From: Monarcha castaneiventris obscurior
Lineage: Eukaryota > Chordata > Aves > Passeriformes > Monarchidae
DNA length: 64,000 nt
Direction of reading: 5' to 3'
Assembly: GCA_026261815.1 (NCBI GenBank)
Contig: JAMPIT010000230.1
Span: 39,702,501-39,766,500, forward strand
The translations under genes were made by a program, and so were the position numbers. The notes beneath the pieces are model-generated. The model was not told the DNA's origin and did not search any database. It saw only the letters and a list, made by a program, of their open reading frames with translations. Position 1 is the first letter of the stretch. Each line of letters opens with the position of its first letter. Below are positions 53,631 through 64,000 of this stretch, piece by piece.

Positions 53631-56535
53631 ATAACTTTAAATTTATTTTTCTTCACATATAAATGATGAATGACATCTTACACATTGTATCTTTTACTTG
53701 CTCCTCCTGGGTAATAATATGATAATGGTTTCTCTCACTTCTTCCAGACTTAGGCAGGCTGATCCTCCTCTTTTTATGTTATTTCCATTTTGTTTGACAG
53801 GACAGGGCTTTTTGTTCCTTGATGATCTTATTTGGAAATAGATACCTAAGTTAAAACTAGGTGTTTCTAATAGATGGACACAATGTGAAACAGAAGAGAT
53901 GCATCTTCCATGTACCTTACAGGTTACAATCAATCAGCTTCATTGCTCGGTATTTATGAATCAAAACTTCCATACGTTGACAAGCAATACTTGTACTGCC
54001 TGAACACACTTATGAGAAAATATCTGTCAGGGTGTAAAAATTCTGACAGGTGTGACCCAAATAATAATTTACCCTCCATTTGCAGGAAGGTGAAAACAAT
54101 TTAATAATGTTTATTACACTCTTGGAAAGATCCTGTATAATTTGACAAAAAAAGTCATTGAAAATTGGTAAAATGTCACTGTATCTTACTCTGACAAACA
54201 CAATAATTGAAATTTAATTACTAAATTTTTAATGTAATTGTTATTAATAACATAATGTAATTTAATGTTAGCCTTAAACTTTAGGTATCATAATTCATTT
54301 TGCACTCGAAGTAACATGCCATTAGCTTTTGAATAAAAAGGATATTTTGCTGTTAGTTGCTCCTTACTTTTATAATGACACTGTGTTCCAGTATGCCTCA
54401 AAACCTAGGTAAAGGTAGAGAATGATTGCTATTATATAGGACTTCAGATGAGAGTCAAAATTAATCTCATTATGTGACTATGTGAAGTATGGTTGTCATA
54501 CCATACATACATCTACATGCATTTGAATAAATGAGGATTCCTGTATGGAAAGGTGCTTTCTTTGTGCCAGCTCTTTAACCTTTATATGAGTTTATTTAAA
54601 TCACTGAAATAGAACAAAGCAAAACAAACCAAAAGTGGGTGGTTTTCTATGGAGCTGGTAAATTGAATGGACTCAGAGATGGACCTGGTGAATGCCAGAG
54701 TTGGCTTTAGTGTGGGGCAGGGCCCTAGATGTGGCAATGTGGGTACAGGGAGAAGGAAATTATAATGGTGGACTAGGAATGAGATCTCACCCTTTTAGTA
54801 GCAGTGGGATGCTGGATGGGCTCAGCTAGCCATTGAACTATACCCAAAATACGATAGAAATTTCAACCAGGTATAAAAGCCAGTTTCACTTCATGGTAGA
54901 TTAATGGGTTATTAATTTAGTTGAGTATTGTGGTAGTCATTAGTCCAGGGAGGAAGAGAGTTAACCACAGAATAAAAATAAATCCTCTGCTCTTGAAATT
55001 TTCATGGATTCTTTTTTAGTCTCTCTTTTTTTTTTTCCTGTCTTACCACAGCCCATCCATTCTACTGTGTCTGCAGTCTGCATGGTGCCTGACAGACACA
55101 GACCATGAAAATGCTATAATCAGCTAGCAGAATCACAAGACTGGACTACAGTCCCTGACAGATACAAGCTTGGGATTTATATTTAGCTATAGCGCTAGTG
55201 CACTTTTCAATTCAGGATTGGCATACCTGATTTATCTTTAAATTAGCTAATCCTCTTAAGAGAAAATTTCTAGTCGCTACAACACTGTGATTGGCACAAA
55301 GTAATTTACTTTTTGCCATCATGGTGAGACTGTTTCTACTATGCCAGCAGTGTATGTGTGTGTGGATTACTTTGTAGACACATCCACCATCTACTTATGA
55401 ATCCTGTTTTTCTTTTGTGAACATGGCATTATGTGCTAGCCGTTATGCATGGCTAGCAAAATGTGAACTTTCTAGAGAGAAACTGAGAGCGTAACAGTAA
55501 AGAATTCATTGTATAGCAAGAATGTGACACCTAGTGGATACACGACATTGAGGAAATGTGACAGTCCCATCAAGCAATATTGCCATTAGATGACCCTGTC
55601 CAGTAGAAAAATTAATTTGATGGCAGAAAAGAAATTGATTTTGAATGAATCTTTGCATAGGCCAAAGCAATTGGATAATGTCAAGTCCCCACTGAAAACT
55701 CATAAATATAGGGGGTGTCAGAGATAGTTTTAAAAGAATTGTTTGTAAACTACTAGAAGACTGATGTCAGGCCAAGAAGGCCAGAGGCCCAAAGTCCATG
55801 AAGACATTGTGGATATTCGCAAGACGCATCATAACTGGAGATGTCCAACATGCAAAACACAAGAATAGGGTCTAAAAACCTCCTTTTGTTAAACCCACCT
55901 CCCTGTTACTGCCATGCTACTTATTCAGGAGGTGAAAGTTTTCACAGTAGGTTATGGTCAGAGGCGAATAACTATATGGTGAGGCCACTGGAAACCGGAC
56001 AAGACTGAAACACAGTTTAAGTTTGTTTAAGTAACAGTTAAGTCTGACATTTTGCCCAAACGATCTGATACAGATGATGTCTGTCTTCTACTCTCCACTG
56101 CAGTCTGTAGCACCTAAATTTCAAGTATTCCCATATTCCCGTTTTCCAGGGTGCCCTAGACCGTCACTGCATCACTGGCCATAAATACTACAAAAACTCA
56201 TCACCACAAGTTGGTATTTTATACTCACTACCAAACACACATCAAAATTTCATCACAAAATTTATACACAAATATCTCTATTTATTTCAAAATATGCTGA
56301 AAAGTATTCCCCAAGCCCAGCAGGGGAGCTTTGCTGGCCAGATCCTTTGCCTGCCACCACTGCTTTACAGTCATACTACTCTCTTCCCAGCTACAAGTGG
56401 ATTCTTGGAACTATATTCTCTACAAAAATCTTGGTATCAAAATGCAAAAATGTCCTCCTTTCCTGTGCAAAACAACATTTTGAAAAATAACTGAAGTGCA
56501 GGGTTTTTATAACTCAAGCTCCAGGAGAAGGTTTG

Positions 56536-57050
56536 AGCTGTGTCCAGAGGAGGACATGAGCCAGCAGTGTGCCCAGGTGGCCAAGAAGGCCAATGGCTGG
56601 TTTAGAGAAGGGCAACAGAGCTGGTGAAGGGTCTGGAGCACGAGTCCTATGAAGAGCAGCTGAGGGAGCTGGAGTTATTTAGCCCAGAGAAAAGAAGGCT
56701 CAGGGGAGACCTTATAGCTCTCTGCAACCACCTGAAAGGAGGCTGTAGCCAGGTGAGGGTTGGTTTCTTGTCCCAGGCAACCAGTGCAGCAGGACAAGAG
56801 GACGTAGTCCCAAGCTGCACCAGGGGAGGTTTAGGTTGGACATCAGGAATAATTTCTTCACAGAGAGGATGAATAAACATTGGAATGGACTGTCCAAGGT
56901 GGTGGGGTCACCATCCCTGGAGGTGTTTAAGGAAAGACTGGATGTGACACTCAGTGCCATGGTCTGGTTGACGTGGTGGTGTTCGGCCACAGGTTGGACT
57001 CGATGATCTTAGCAGCTTTTTCCAACCGAATTGATTCTGTCATTCTGTGA
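56536..57050 (+). repeat. CR1 LINE fragment with internal deletion
   Basis: A plus-strand copy with an ORF2 remnant ([20 protein letters not shown]). It ends GGTTGGACTCGATGATC ... ATTCTGTCATTCTGTGA. At about 56.59 kb the sequence jumps from the GGCCAAGAAGGCCAATGGC block to GAGAAGGGCAAC, skipping an internal block of CR1. It ends about 10 bp before the ANO10 CpG island. Confidence 0.9.
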
Positions 57051-57054
57051 CAGG

Positions 57055-57850
57055 AGGCGGCACAGGGAGCAAAAGGTGGAAATAAACAAGAGGACGAAAT
57101 GAGAGCTGGCTGTCCATACGAGCGTTGCCGGAACACTGACATTGGATCGCTTTTAAAACACGGGAGCATTTTGAAGGCCCGCACAAGGGGCGGGCGGGCA
57201 GGCACGGGCCGGGCCGGGCCGCGGCGAGGGGCGTGGCAGCGGAGCAGCAGCGGCGGGCGGTGTCACGCTGGGCCGGCCCGGGCCCATCCTGGCAGCGCCC
57301 GGTGCCTGCGGCCGCCGCCCGCCCGCGCCCCGCCCTGCCCTGCGGATGTGGAGCCGGCACCGGCGGTGAGTGGGGAGTGGGCGGCCGGCACCCAGCGGGA
57401 AGGGGCCCTTGCTGCCTGCGCCGCCGGGAGGGGAGGAGCCTCCGCCCTTCCCGCCCACCCCGCCGCGGCGCGGAGCCAGTGTGGAGCTTGGGCAGCCGTG
57501 ACAGCCCCGGCGCTTCCCCCGCTGCTCCGGCTGCGCTCGGGGTGCTGCTGGCGTCGTGCGGCCGCGGTGGGCAGCGGGGGGAAGCGGCGCAGCGCGGCCG
57601 GGCCCGGCCGGGGGCAGGGAGTGAGTCACGGGCCGTGCTGGCGGCGGGGCCGGCCGGGCTGCTCTCCGCCCCGGTATTTCGGTTCCTAAAAAAGGAGAGC
57701 GAAGCGCAGCCCGGCAGCGGGAAGGAGCCGTAATGGGCCGCCTTGGAGCGGGCACGGCCCGGACGTGGCGCTCCCGGGGCCGCCGAGCGGGTGGAGGCTG
57801 GGCGGTGAACCTGGCTCTGACCCGCTGTGTGCCGACACGCCCTGGAAAAG
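57055..57850. promoter_or_regulatory. CpG island, probable ANO10 promoter
   Basis: An abrupt change to very high GC and CpG density lies 2.7 kb upstream of the first ANO10 coding exon, in the expected position for its promoter. TGAGTCA at 57622-57628 is a consensus AP-1 site. Several donor-like sites occur (57366 CGGCG|GTGAGT, 57621 GGGA|GTGAGT). Long open frames here on both strands are GC artefacts. Confidence 0.75.
57301..57365 (+). other. ANO10: Candidate ANO10 5' leader exon
   Basis: The first coding exon has an acceptor just 14 bases before the ATG, so an upstream leader exon must exist. A strong donor (CGGCG|GTGAGTG) ends this candidate at 57365. The 5' boundary is unknown and the coordinate given is nominal. 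A competing donor lies at 57621. Confidence 0.3.
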
Positions 57851-57897
57851 GGCTGCGGCTCCCTCTGCCCTGGGCTGGCGCGGGGGTCCTTGGTCAC

Positions 57898-57945
57898 GGG
57901 TTGGACTCCGTGGTCTCGGAGGCCTTTTCCAACGTAATTAGGTGT
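57898..57945 (+). repeat. CR1 LINE 3' remnant
   Basis: Contains GGGTTGGACTCCGTGGTCTC, GGCCTTTTCCAACGTAATTA and then GGTGTGACC. About 48 bp match the end of CR1 but lack the tandem tail. It sits at the 3' edge of the ANO10 CpG island and has CpGs in its own sequence. Confidence 0.75.
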
Positions 57946-58239
57946 GACCGCCACCCAGCCACTCGGTGAGAGCGGGAGCTCTAGGGGTTTGAGGGCCTTC
58001 CTGGGCTGTTTCCCGTGCTTCTGTGTCTCTCCCAAGTTACACAGTGTGCAGGTATGAAAGAAGAGGCCAGATTATCTCCCACAGGGTCTGTGCTGGGCGT
58101 TGGACAGCCTGTTTGGAAATCACAGACGATTTGGAAGAGTGCTTCAGCTCTTTTGTAGTTTTCAGTAGTAATAAGCCTGAAAGTAACAGTCTTAGTGAAA
58201 GCCTGAAAATAACAAATCAAGCGGATTTTTGAGAGTGGT

Positions 58240-58493
58240 TTTTGGCTAGATAATAGGAAGAAATTATTTACAGTGAGGGTGGTGAGGCGCTGGAACAGGT
58301 TGCCCCGAGAAGCTGTGGGTACCCCATCACTGGCAGCGTTCAAGGCCAGGTTGGATGGAGCTCTGAGCAAACTGGGTTAGTGGAAGGTGTTCCTGCCAAT
58401 GGCAGGGGAATTGGAGCTACGTGATACTTAAAGTACCTCCAGCCCAAACCATTCTGTGATTCTGTGATGATTCTGTGATGATTCTGTGATTCT
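58240..58493 (+). repeat. CR1 LINE 3' fragment with expanded tail
   Basis: Plus-strand copy: GGTGAGGCGCTGGAACAGGT, GTGGAAGGTGTTCCTGCC and CAGCCCAAACC, then a tail of five ATTCTGTG-type units (about 58451-58493), some followed by an ATG insertion. 5'-truncated. Confidence 0.92.
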
Positions 58494-59527
58494 TGCACAG
58501 TCACCATGCCAAGTACGATGATTCTGAATAAACGATAGGAGCCAAGTTCACTGAGTAGCACACTGTTTATAAAAAGGCTGTTTTCAAGAGATAACTGTTC
58601 TGCAACCAGTAAATAATATTTAATAATTATCTACTGCTTTTCATTCTTTAAATTCTTCAGAAATGGCAATATACACGATGTGTCAGGCATTATTTTAGCA
58701 AACCCCTGCAAACGCCTGATTATGGATACTGATGCATTAAGTGCAGTGACTTGTCAAGACAGTGTAGTTAGTCACTGACAATCTCATTTACAGTGCCTCA
58801 TCCTTGATTGTTTTCCTCTGGTTCATTCTGTTTGTGCAGATATGCATCTAAAAGGTTTTTAAGTACTTTATTAATCTTGTACATTTCTTTTAAAGACGAT
58901 GCATACTTGGGTTCAGAGCTGTAAATCTGAATGTTGCAGAATTGTGTGCCTGTGAAAAGACAAGTGAAACTAACCAAAAACCCCACTGAAATTTGTCTTG
59001 AAAGCTTTTTTTCTGACAGTCAAAAGTGAATAGACTTGTTTATTATGATAAGCATATGTTTACAGTATCACTATATTTTGTAGGATAATTTATATTAAAT
59101 ACTGGAGACTGTCTCCATGAATCAGTCAGTCTCTATGAATCAGAGAAGTGTAGCTGTCATAAAAGTTGAACTGCATCATTATAGCAACTTCCTTAGAAAT
59201 TAAGTATTTTCAGTATTTTAACAGGAGAGGGGACACTGCTTAAAGGCAGTGGGTAAACTCCCTTCTTCAGTCAAGTTAATAGCAAAAAAAACCCCAAAAC
59301 CCCCAAACCAAAACCACCAAACCTTTCCCTCACTTCTAAATTTAGTAAATTAAATCTGTGATAGGTTTTTGTTTGGGGTTTTTTACCTTTTTTTTTTTAA
59401 TGGAGTTGGTTAGTTACCAGATTTACTGTTTTATGTCAGCATCTCTAAGTTGCTTTATGAAGCATGATACAATGATCTCTGTAGAATAATTTATGTAAAA
59501 TTTGTTAAAAAGACAAAAGGGAAGTGC

Positions 59528-59882
59528 CTGGGCTTGTTCAGCCTGAAGAAAAGAAGGCTCAGAGGAGACCTTACCACCCTGTACAACTACCTGAAAGGAG
59601 GTTGTTGCAAGGTGGGGGTCTGCCAAGTAACAAGTGATAAGAGAAAATGGCTTCAAGTTGTGCCATTAGAATTTTGTGAAAATTTTCATTATGGAAAGGG
59701 TTGTCAAGCATTGAAACAGGCTGTCCAGGAAAATGGTTGAGTCACCATCCCTGGAGGTATTTAAAAGCTCTGTAGATATGACTCTTGGAGCTATTGTTTA
59801 GTGGTGGACTTGGAAGTGCTGTGTTAATGATTGGATTCAATCCTGAAGGCCTTTTCCAACCTAAATGGGTCTATGAGTCTAT
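59528..59882 (+). repeat. CR1 LINE fragment
   Basis: Plus-strand copy with AAGAAAAGAAGGCTCAGAGG, CTACCTGAAAGGAGGTTGT and TTGAGTCACCATCCCTGGAG, ending in CCTAAATGGGTCTATGAGTC. It is diverged and 5'-truncated. The tail is of the same subfamily type as the one at 19237-19385. Confidence 0.88.
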
Positions 59883-60555
59883 AAAGGCCTGCTTAGATGA
59901 TTTGGATTATTTACACGTAAAGCTGTGCTTTGCAGCTGGACTTTGTCACAGAATACTTGGTTTATAGGTTCCAAAAAGTCATTTAAGTGCTTTGAGTTTA
60001 ATTTGCCTAATGATATGATAGGTGTCTTACTCACCTCCCCAAGATGGTATAAGTTCCCTTGGTATGGTCGAAGCTTCAAAGATTAACTGAGAAGGTTCCT
60101 CCTTATAATGTGTTTGCATACTCATATCATGAGAAGCTTATTGATTTTTAAATACCTGTTTGACTAAGTTTCTGTTAATGTTTTCATTTGCTGACAAATA
60201 GACTGTAGGAAGTTGCAAGCTGTTGTTTTTGTTTGAGGATAGTTTCACCTTATTGATTTGTTTGAATTTATTTATTTGCTTTCCTCTCATTACTGATTTG
60301 CTATACATAGCAACAACAGGTTTCTTACCTAGAGGGTAGGACACAAATGCCATGGGAGATCTGTAGTATCTTGACAACTGCAGAAGTTACTCAGCCTGGT
60401 AGCAGTAAGTGCATAAAAGTGCACACCTATGCCTTTGCTAAGCACAGACTTGTGTAACTCACTACAGCAAAGTTTTGTGGTTTTTTAGATTTGTACCAAA
60501 TATTTTTTAGCATTTGCATTTTGTTCTGGTTTTCTACTTAGCAAGCTCTCAAGAG

Positions 60556-60715
60556 ATGGCGGAAAAAACAAAAGAGGTGGTGGAAAGCTGGTCTTTCTTG
60601 GATACTGTTGAGTCTAACTTCAGGCCTCTGGTGGTAATTGAACTTGCAAAAGGCACCAAAGAAGAAACCATAGAATGGTTCACTAAACGAATTGTGGACA
60701 AAAAGGCAAATGGAG
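60556..60715 (+). CDS. ANO10: ANO10 first coding exon
   Basis: The exon begins at 60542 after CTACTTAG; the ATG is at 60556. It encodes residues 1-53 and one base of Gly54. The donor is GGAG|GTGAGT. The start [12 protein letters not shown] precedes the conserved region; the frame is also open upstream to the exon edge, so a start in an upstream exon is not excluded. Confidence 0.9.
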
Positions 60716-63506
60716 GTGAGTACAGTATGATCTTCTGTGACACTTCGAAATCAAATTGACTGTCACCATAATATGAAGACATACAGAAAATTAGTTTTCA
60801 GGGAATTTGTGATATAATGATTGTTTGCCAATCTCATTTTGTTTTGCATTTTGTGAACCCACTTAACCCTGTTATTAATGAAAGCAATGGCTTAATGTCA
60901 AATGCCAGTTGAATTATAGAATTCTTCCATTTTTTGCACTGAAGCCCTGATAAAGCCCTCAATGTAGTGTTGATGTCAGTTTTTGTAGCAGTTGTTTAGA
61001 CATGTTTCTCCTGTTGCTTATGGAAACATGGTAAACCTTGCCTAAATGAAGACGTTTCACATCCTGTCCAAAAGACTTCGTACCATGTTGTAGAACAAAA
61101 TTAAGTTAGTAGAGAGCAATTTAATCTTGGTAACTTAATGTTGGATTTTATTTCTAGTTTTCGGTAGCATGTAGAGTCTTAAAAAGACAATATTTCATTA
61201 TTCATTTTGGTATGCTTCTGGGAATTGAAGTTAGGCTAATTAATTTGCAATTTCTTGGACTTTCTTAAAAACTTTTTTTTAAAAAGTCATTATTTACAGC
61301 TGTTGTAGCTTATGGCTTATGGTCAGTAATATTTCTGTGTCCGTAGGATTTGTGACTACAAACTTGCTTTCAGGCCTCTGTTAGATAAGTTAGGGATGTT
61401 TCTGTTTGAAAAATCTAGTCTGCTTAAAACCAGGGGGACTGTTTGTAGAAGCACTTCTGGTTTTTGTGGTGTGAACCTTAGGGGAATAGATCCAAACAGT
61501 CCCCATTGTTCTAGTTCATTTTTGAGAGTGCTTCAACAGAAACAGGGTTAAATCAGGGAGTGAACCCTGCAAGATTCTGAACACCATATGTCAAGTGCTG
61601 TTGAAACCTTGACTCTTTGTGCCCTTAAAAAGAGACATTTCAGCACTCCTGTTAGCTAGGGCCAGTATATTGGATGCTGAAATACTAGGGCTTTTTGACG
61701 TAATTTTAATGTATTTTCTTGCTTATTTTACCCCTCTTTACTTTAAAGGTGCACAACTACTGATTAAACCACTGGTTATGGAAAATGGAGTGGAAAATAT
61801 TTATCTAGTTGGAGCTTCCCACTTAAGACTGTTGCTCGGAGCTGAAACTGTAGGTTTAGTGAAGGAATGCAGTGATAACTCAATGAGAACTTTTACATAC
61901 AGCAGTAGAAAAACTTTCAAAGATTTTGCAGGTAAGCAATTGTAGGAATCTTTGTCATTGCGAAGTGGAGACTAAATATTATAAGCACATATAATCTAAA
62001 TCTTCTACGGTCTTTCTGTTCCTTGGAATGGTAACTGTGAACAGCAGGAGGAAGACCAAGACCAAGAAAAACACCACTTTTTTTAACTATGGAAATTCAG
62101 GTCATATAATGAATTTTGTTTTCTTTCACATGGCTTTAGTTTTTTGCTTGTCTTGTCCTTTATGCTTTTTTATGCTCCAAATATTCTCTTACTTGTATGT
62201 AAGATTTTCTTGGAAAATAAGACAAAGAGTTGATAAACATGATTTTATGATTAACAATCCATGTTATGAATTAATGTAGCAATTTAATTTCTGTGAGCCA
62301 GTTTTGAGGCTTATTATCTTACAATTAATTAACCAGAAAAAAATAGAAACATTTTTCTCTGTTACATGTACACATCAAACAAACAATAATTAACACTACA
62401 GATGCATTCAGTGGAATTCGGGCATGATTAGTGGAATCGTTCCTTTTCCTTTTATTTTGTGAAGGTGCCAACACAGGAACATTTCCTTTTAAATGTGTTG
62501 CTTGTAAGGTATTTAACACCCCTGCAGTGGGAGAACGCATTTTTTTGCTCTGCAGGTAAACATTGAAGTTCCAGCTTAGTGTTGCTAATTATGTGGCTGT
62601 TTGAGTGATGCCTTTCACCACATTTTCTGTATAAAGGTTCTTGGGTCTGTCTGAAACAATTTGAAGTTGTTCAGTGCTAGTTTTGTTCAGCACCACTGCT
62701 GTGTGCAATAACTGTTGCATTGTCTTTACTTTTGTGGCCTTGTTTTCCTGAAATTAGGAAGCCTTCAGAAGAATTGTCAGTTTCAAAAGTGCCACATCAA
62801 TTTCTTTCATGCCTTTACATTATTAATGCAAATCTGACACAAATTCCACTGCTAACAGAATCTCTAGGATTAGCTTGAATTCCAGCTGCTGTAAATATGT
62901 TTTTGGCTGTATCCATTAGTATTTTTTCTTTTTAAAAGCACAAATCTAATTTTAGTTTTGTCCAGGTGCAATCAGAGAAATTGTCACCTGCAAAAGAAAC
63001 TCTGCAGTCTATGTTGTCTTGATAGTATTTCTGTTTGCCCAATTTAACTAATAGTATGTTGTTACTCTCTGGATTAGAGTTTTGTTGGTATTTTAGCTTC
63101 TTACTTAGTGTATTTAGGGCAATCTCTATAGTTTAGTTTAGTATAGTATAGTATAGTATAGTATAGTTCTTATTCCTAAGGGGAAAAAAAAGTAATTTGT
63201 TTTTTATCTCCAGGAAATCAGACTCTTGTTTCCATGATGATAAATTGATGGGGTTGACATAGGTTTGTTGCTGTAATTTTTTTTCTGATTCTGGTCATTT
63301 TTTGTAGTTATTTGCTACCAGGGTTGTATTCCTGTGCTGCACCATTTCATACAACCTTCTTTTTTATTTAGATGACAATCACAATTTCCTTACAATGGCA
63401 GAATGTCAGTACATCATCAAACATGAACTTGAAAATTTAAGAGCTAAAAATGAAAAAATAATCCCTGGATATCCTCAGGCAAAGCTGTACCCAGGAAAAT
63501 CAATTG
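60556..63506 (+). CDS. ANO10: ANO10 (TMEM16K), N-terminal part; gene continues past window
   Basis: Three coding exons (160+183+135 nt) join with consistent phase-1 junctions into 159 complete codons plus one base. The protein matches the cytosolic N-terminal domain of ANO10: [69 protein letters not shown] and [13 protein letters not shown]. Human ANO10 is about 660 residues; the anoctamin transmembrane core lies beyond this window. ANO10 is an ER/endolysosome-associated TMEM16 protein linked to calcium-dependent lipid scrambling, and recessive human mutations cause spinocerebellar ataxia. The start chosen gives a terminus somewhat longer than human; it lies 14 bases after an acceptor. Confidence 0.96.
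60716..61748 (+). other. ANO10 intron
   Basis: An intron of 1033 bp, AT-rich, with no repeat or other feature recognised. Confidence 0.9.
61749..61931 (+). CDS. ANO10: ANO10 second coding exon
   Basis: The acceptor is TTTAAAG|GTGCAC and the donor GCAG|GTAAGC. It encodes GAQLLIKPL through [11 protein letters not shown]. Phase 1 on both sides. Confidence 0.96.
61932..63371 (+). other. ANO10 intron
   Basis: An intron of 1440 bp. It contains the GTATA pentanucleotide repeat at 63139-63167 and nothing else recognisable. Confidence 0.9.
63130..63167 (+). repeat. GTATA/GTTTA pentanucleotide microsatellite
   Basis: Two GTTTA units followed by about five GTATA units in tandem. Short arrays of this kind are often length-polymorphic. 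Confidence 0.85.
63372..63506 (+). CDS. ANO10: ANO10 third coding exon
   Basis: The acceptor is TTATTTAG|ATGAC and the donor ATTG|GTAAGC. It encodes [15 protein letters not shown] through YPGKSI. It is preceded by a T-rich pyrimidine tract. Confidence 0.96.
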
Positions 63507-64000
63507 GTAAGCAATGTAGTTTGTTGCCTCTAACTCACTGTGTTGATGTAGGATAGTGTTCATTGTGAAAAAAAATTAACTTTCCTGTAATGAAGAGAAA
63601 TCTTTCAGTGTGGATGCAGAAGGCTTGGTTGCAGAGAGGTTTTCCAACAGTGTCCGTGTGAAAGCCTTGCTGGCTGAAACAGTTGGAGGTTTCTGTAAAC
63701 CAACTCCTTTATCTTGCAAGTGCAAAGTTGTTACGGTATTGTTGTGATACTGACGGGAGAAATATTTTGAAATGGTTGTTGTAGGGTTCAGCCAATCACC
63801 CTGAGAGGTGGATGGTCAAAGAACCAATAACCTTATGTCACTAAGATACATAAACGAGTCTGGAAATAATAAATAATTCCATTTCTTCCTGGATCGAGCT
63901 TATGTTGTTTCTCGCCGTCCCTGGTACAACAGCGACACTTCAAACATTCAAGTCCCACTATTTTTCACCAACTTTGTTTTTTCACTGCTTCAGTAATAGG
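63507..64000 (+). other. ANO10 intron, continues past window
   Basis: Starts at the GTAAGC donor. It contains an LTR-like element at 63740-63931. Confidence 0.85.
63740..63931 (+). mobile_element. Probable short solo LTR of an endogenous retrovirus
   Basis: A 192-bp segment with matching 6-bp inverted termini, TGTTGT and ACAACA. Internally it has two CCAAT motifs, a TACATAAA-like TATA box (about 63848-63854), then AATAAA at 63868-63873 and a TCTCGCC-type U5-like end. This order fits an LTR in plus orientation, sense to ANO10. No target-site duplication and no primer-binding site or viral gene was recognised. The family is not named. Confidence 0.5.

Larger units (their letters stand above)
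37051..56535. other. Intergenic spacer between the divergent ABHD5 and ANO10 promoters
   Basis: About 19.5 kb with no recognisable coding exon or RNA gene. Identified content is old CR1 at about 42.24-42.48 and 46.15-46.5 kb, and younger CR1 at 42.5-42.9 and 53.03-53.63 kb. There is a T-run at about 43.02-43.04 kb, a GTT run near 52.34 kb, and inverted repeats at 44.3, 44.45 and 45.57 kb. Open frames up to 158 codons show no family resemblance. Confidence 0.6.
57366..60541 (+). other. Probable first intron of ANO10
   Basis: Runs from the candidate donor to the ANO10 coding exon acceptor. It contains the rest of the CpG island, three CR1 fragments (57.9, 58.24-58.49 and 59.53-59.88 kb) and otherwise unremarkable AT-rich sequence. 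Confidence 0.4.

Noticed and set aside
57040..58035. Open frames up to 331 codons on both strands over the ANO10 CpG island
   Set aside because: Same GC artefact. The longest also runs through a CR1 tail and shows no protein family.
1..64000. tRNA, snRNA, rRNA, CRISPR arrays, prokaryotic operons
   Set aside because: I looked for tRNA T-loop motifs, U6/7SK-like sequences and regularly spaced repeats and saw none. The sequence is clearly vertebrate nuclear DNA.

Overview
This is vertebrate nuclear DNA, almost certainly from a bird. Coding sequence is sparse, exons are short and bounded by GT/AG splice sites, and the main interspersed repeats are CR1 LINEs with the avian 3' tail of short ATTCTGTG-like units. 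Identification rests on my recognition of protein families and repeat consensus sequences; no database search was possible. I cannot name the species.

Layout. Positions 1 to about 8.8 kb are intergenic, with one orphan GC-rich/CpG-rich patch near 3.6-3.9 kb and an old CR1 tail near 5.2 kb. From about 8.8 to 36.7 kb lies a complete ABHD5 (CGI-58) gene on the minus strand. It has seven coding exons joined by consistent splice phases into a 343-codon reading frame, first exon inside a CpG island at about 36.1-37.05 kb. Its introns carry CR1 fragments and one probable solo retroviral LTR. From about 37.05 to 57.05 kb is a 20-kb spacer with no recognisable gene, holding CR1 copies and a few small inverted repeats. 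A second CpG island (57.06-57.85 kb) is the probable promoter of ANO10 on the plus strand. The first three coding exons of ANO10 (159 complete codons) lie at 60.56-63.51 kb, and the gene runs off the right edge. A second LTR-like element sits at 63.74-63.93 kb inside an ANO10 intron.

How the genes relate. ABHD5 and ANO10 are head to head, the same neighbours and orientation as on human chromosome 3p, so this is a conserved synteny block. ABHD5 is the lipid-droplet co-activator of the triglyceride lipase PNPLA2/ATGL. ANO10 is a TMEM16-family membrane protein. They share a locus, not a pathway. I see no operon, phage, CRISPR or other undescribed multigene system. The more interesting items are regulatory: an in-frame upstream ATG in ABHD5, a possible overlapping upstream ORF in ANO10, an orphan CpG-rich patch, a pre-miRNA-like hairpin in the spacer, and CR1 copies abutting the ANO10 CpG island.
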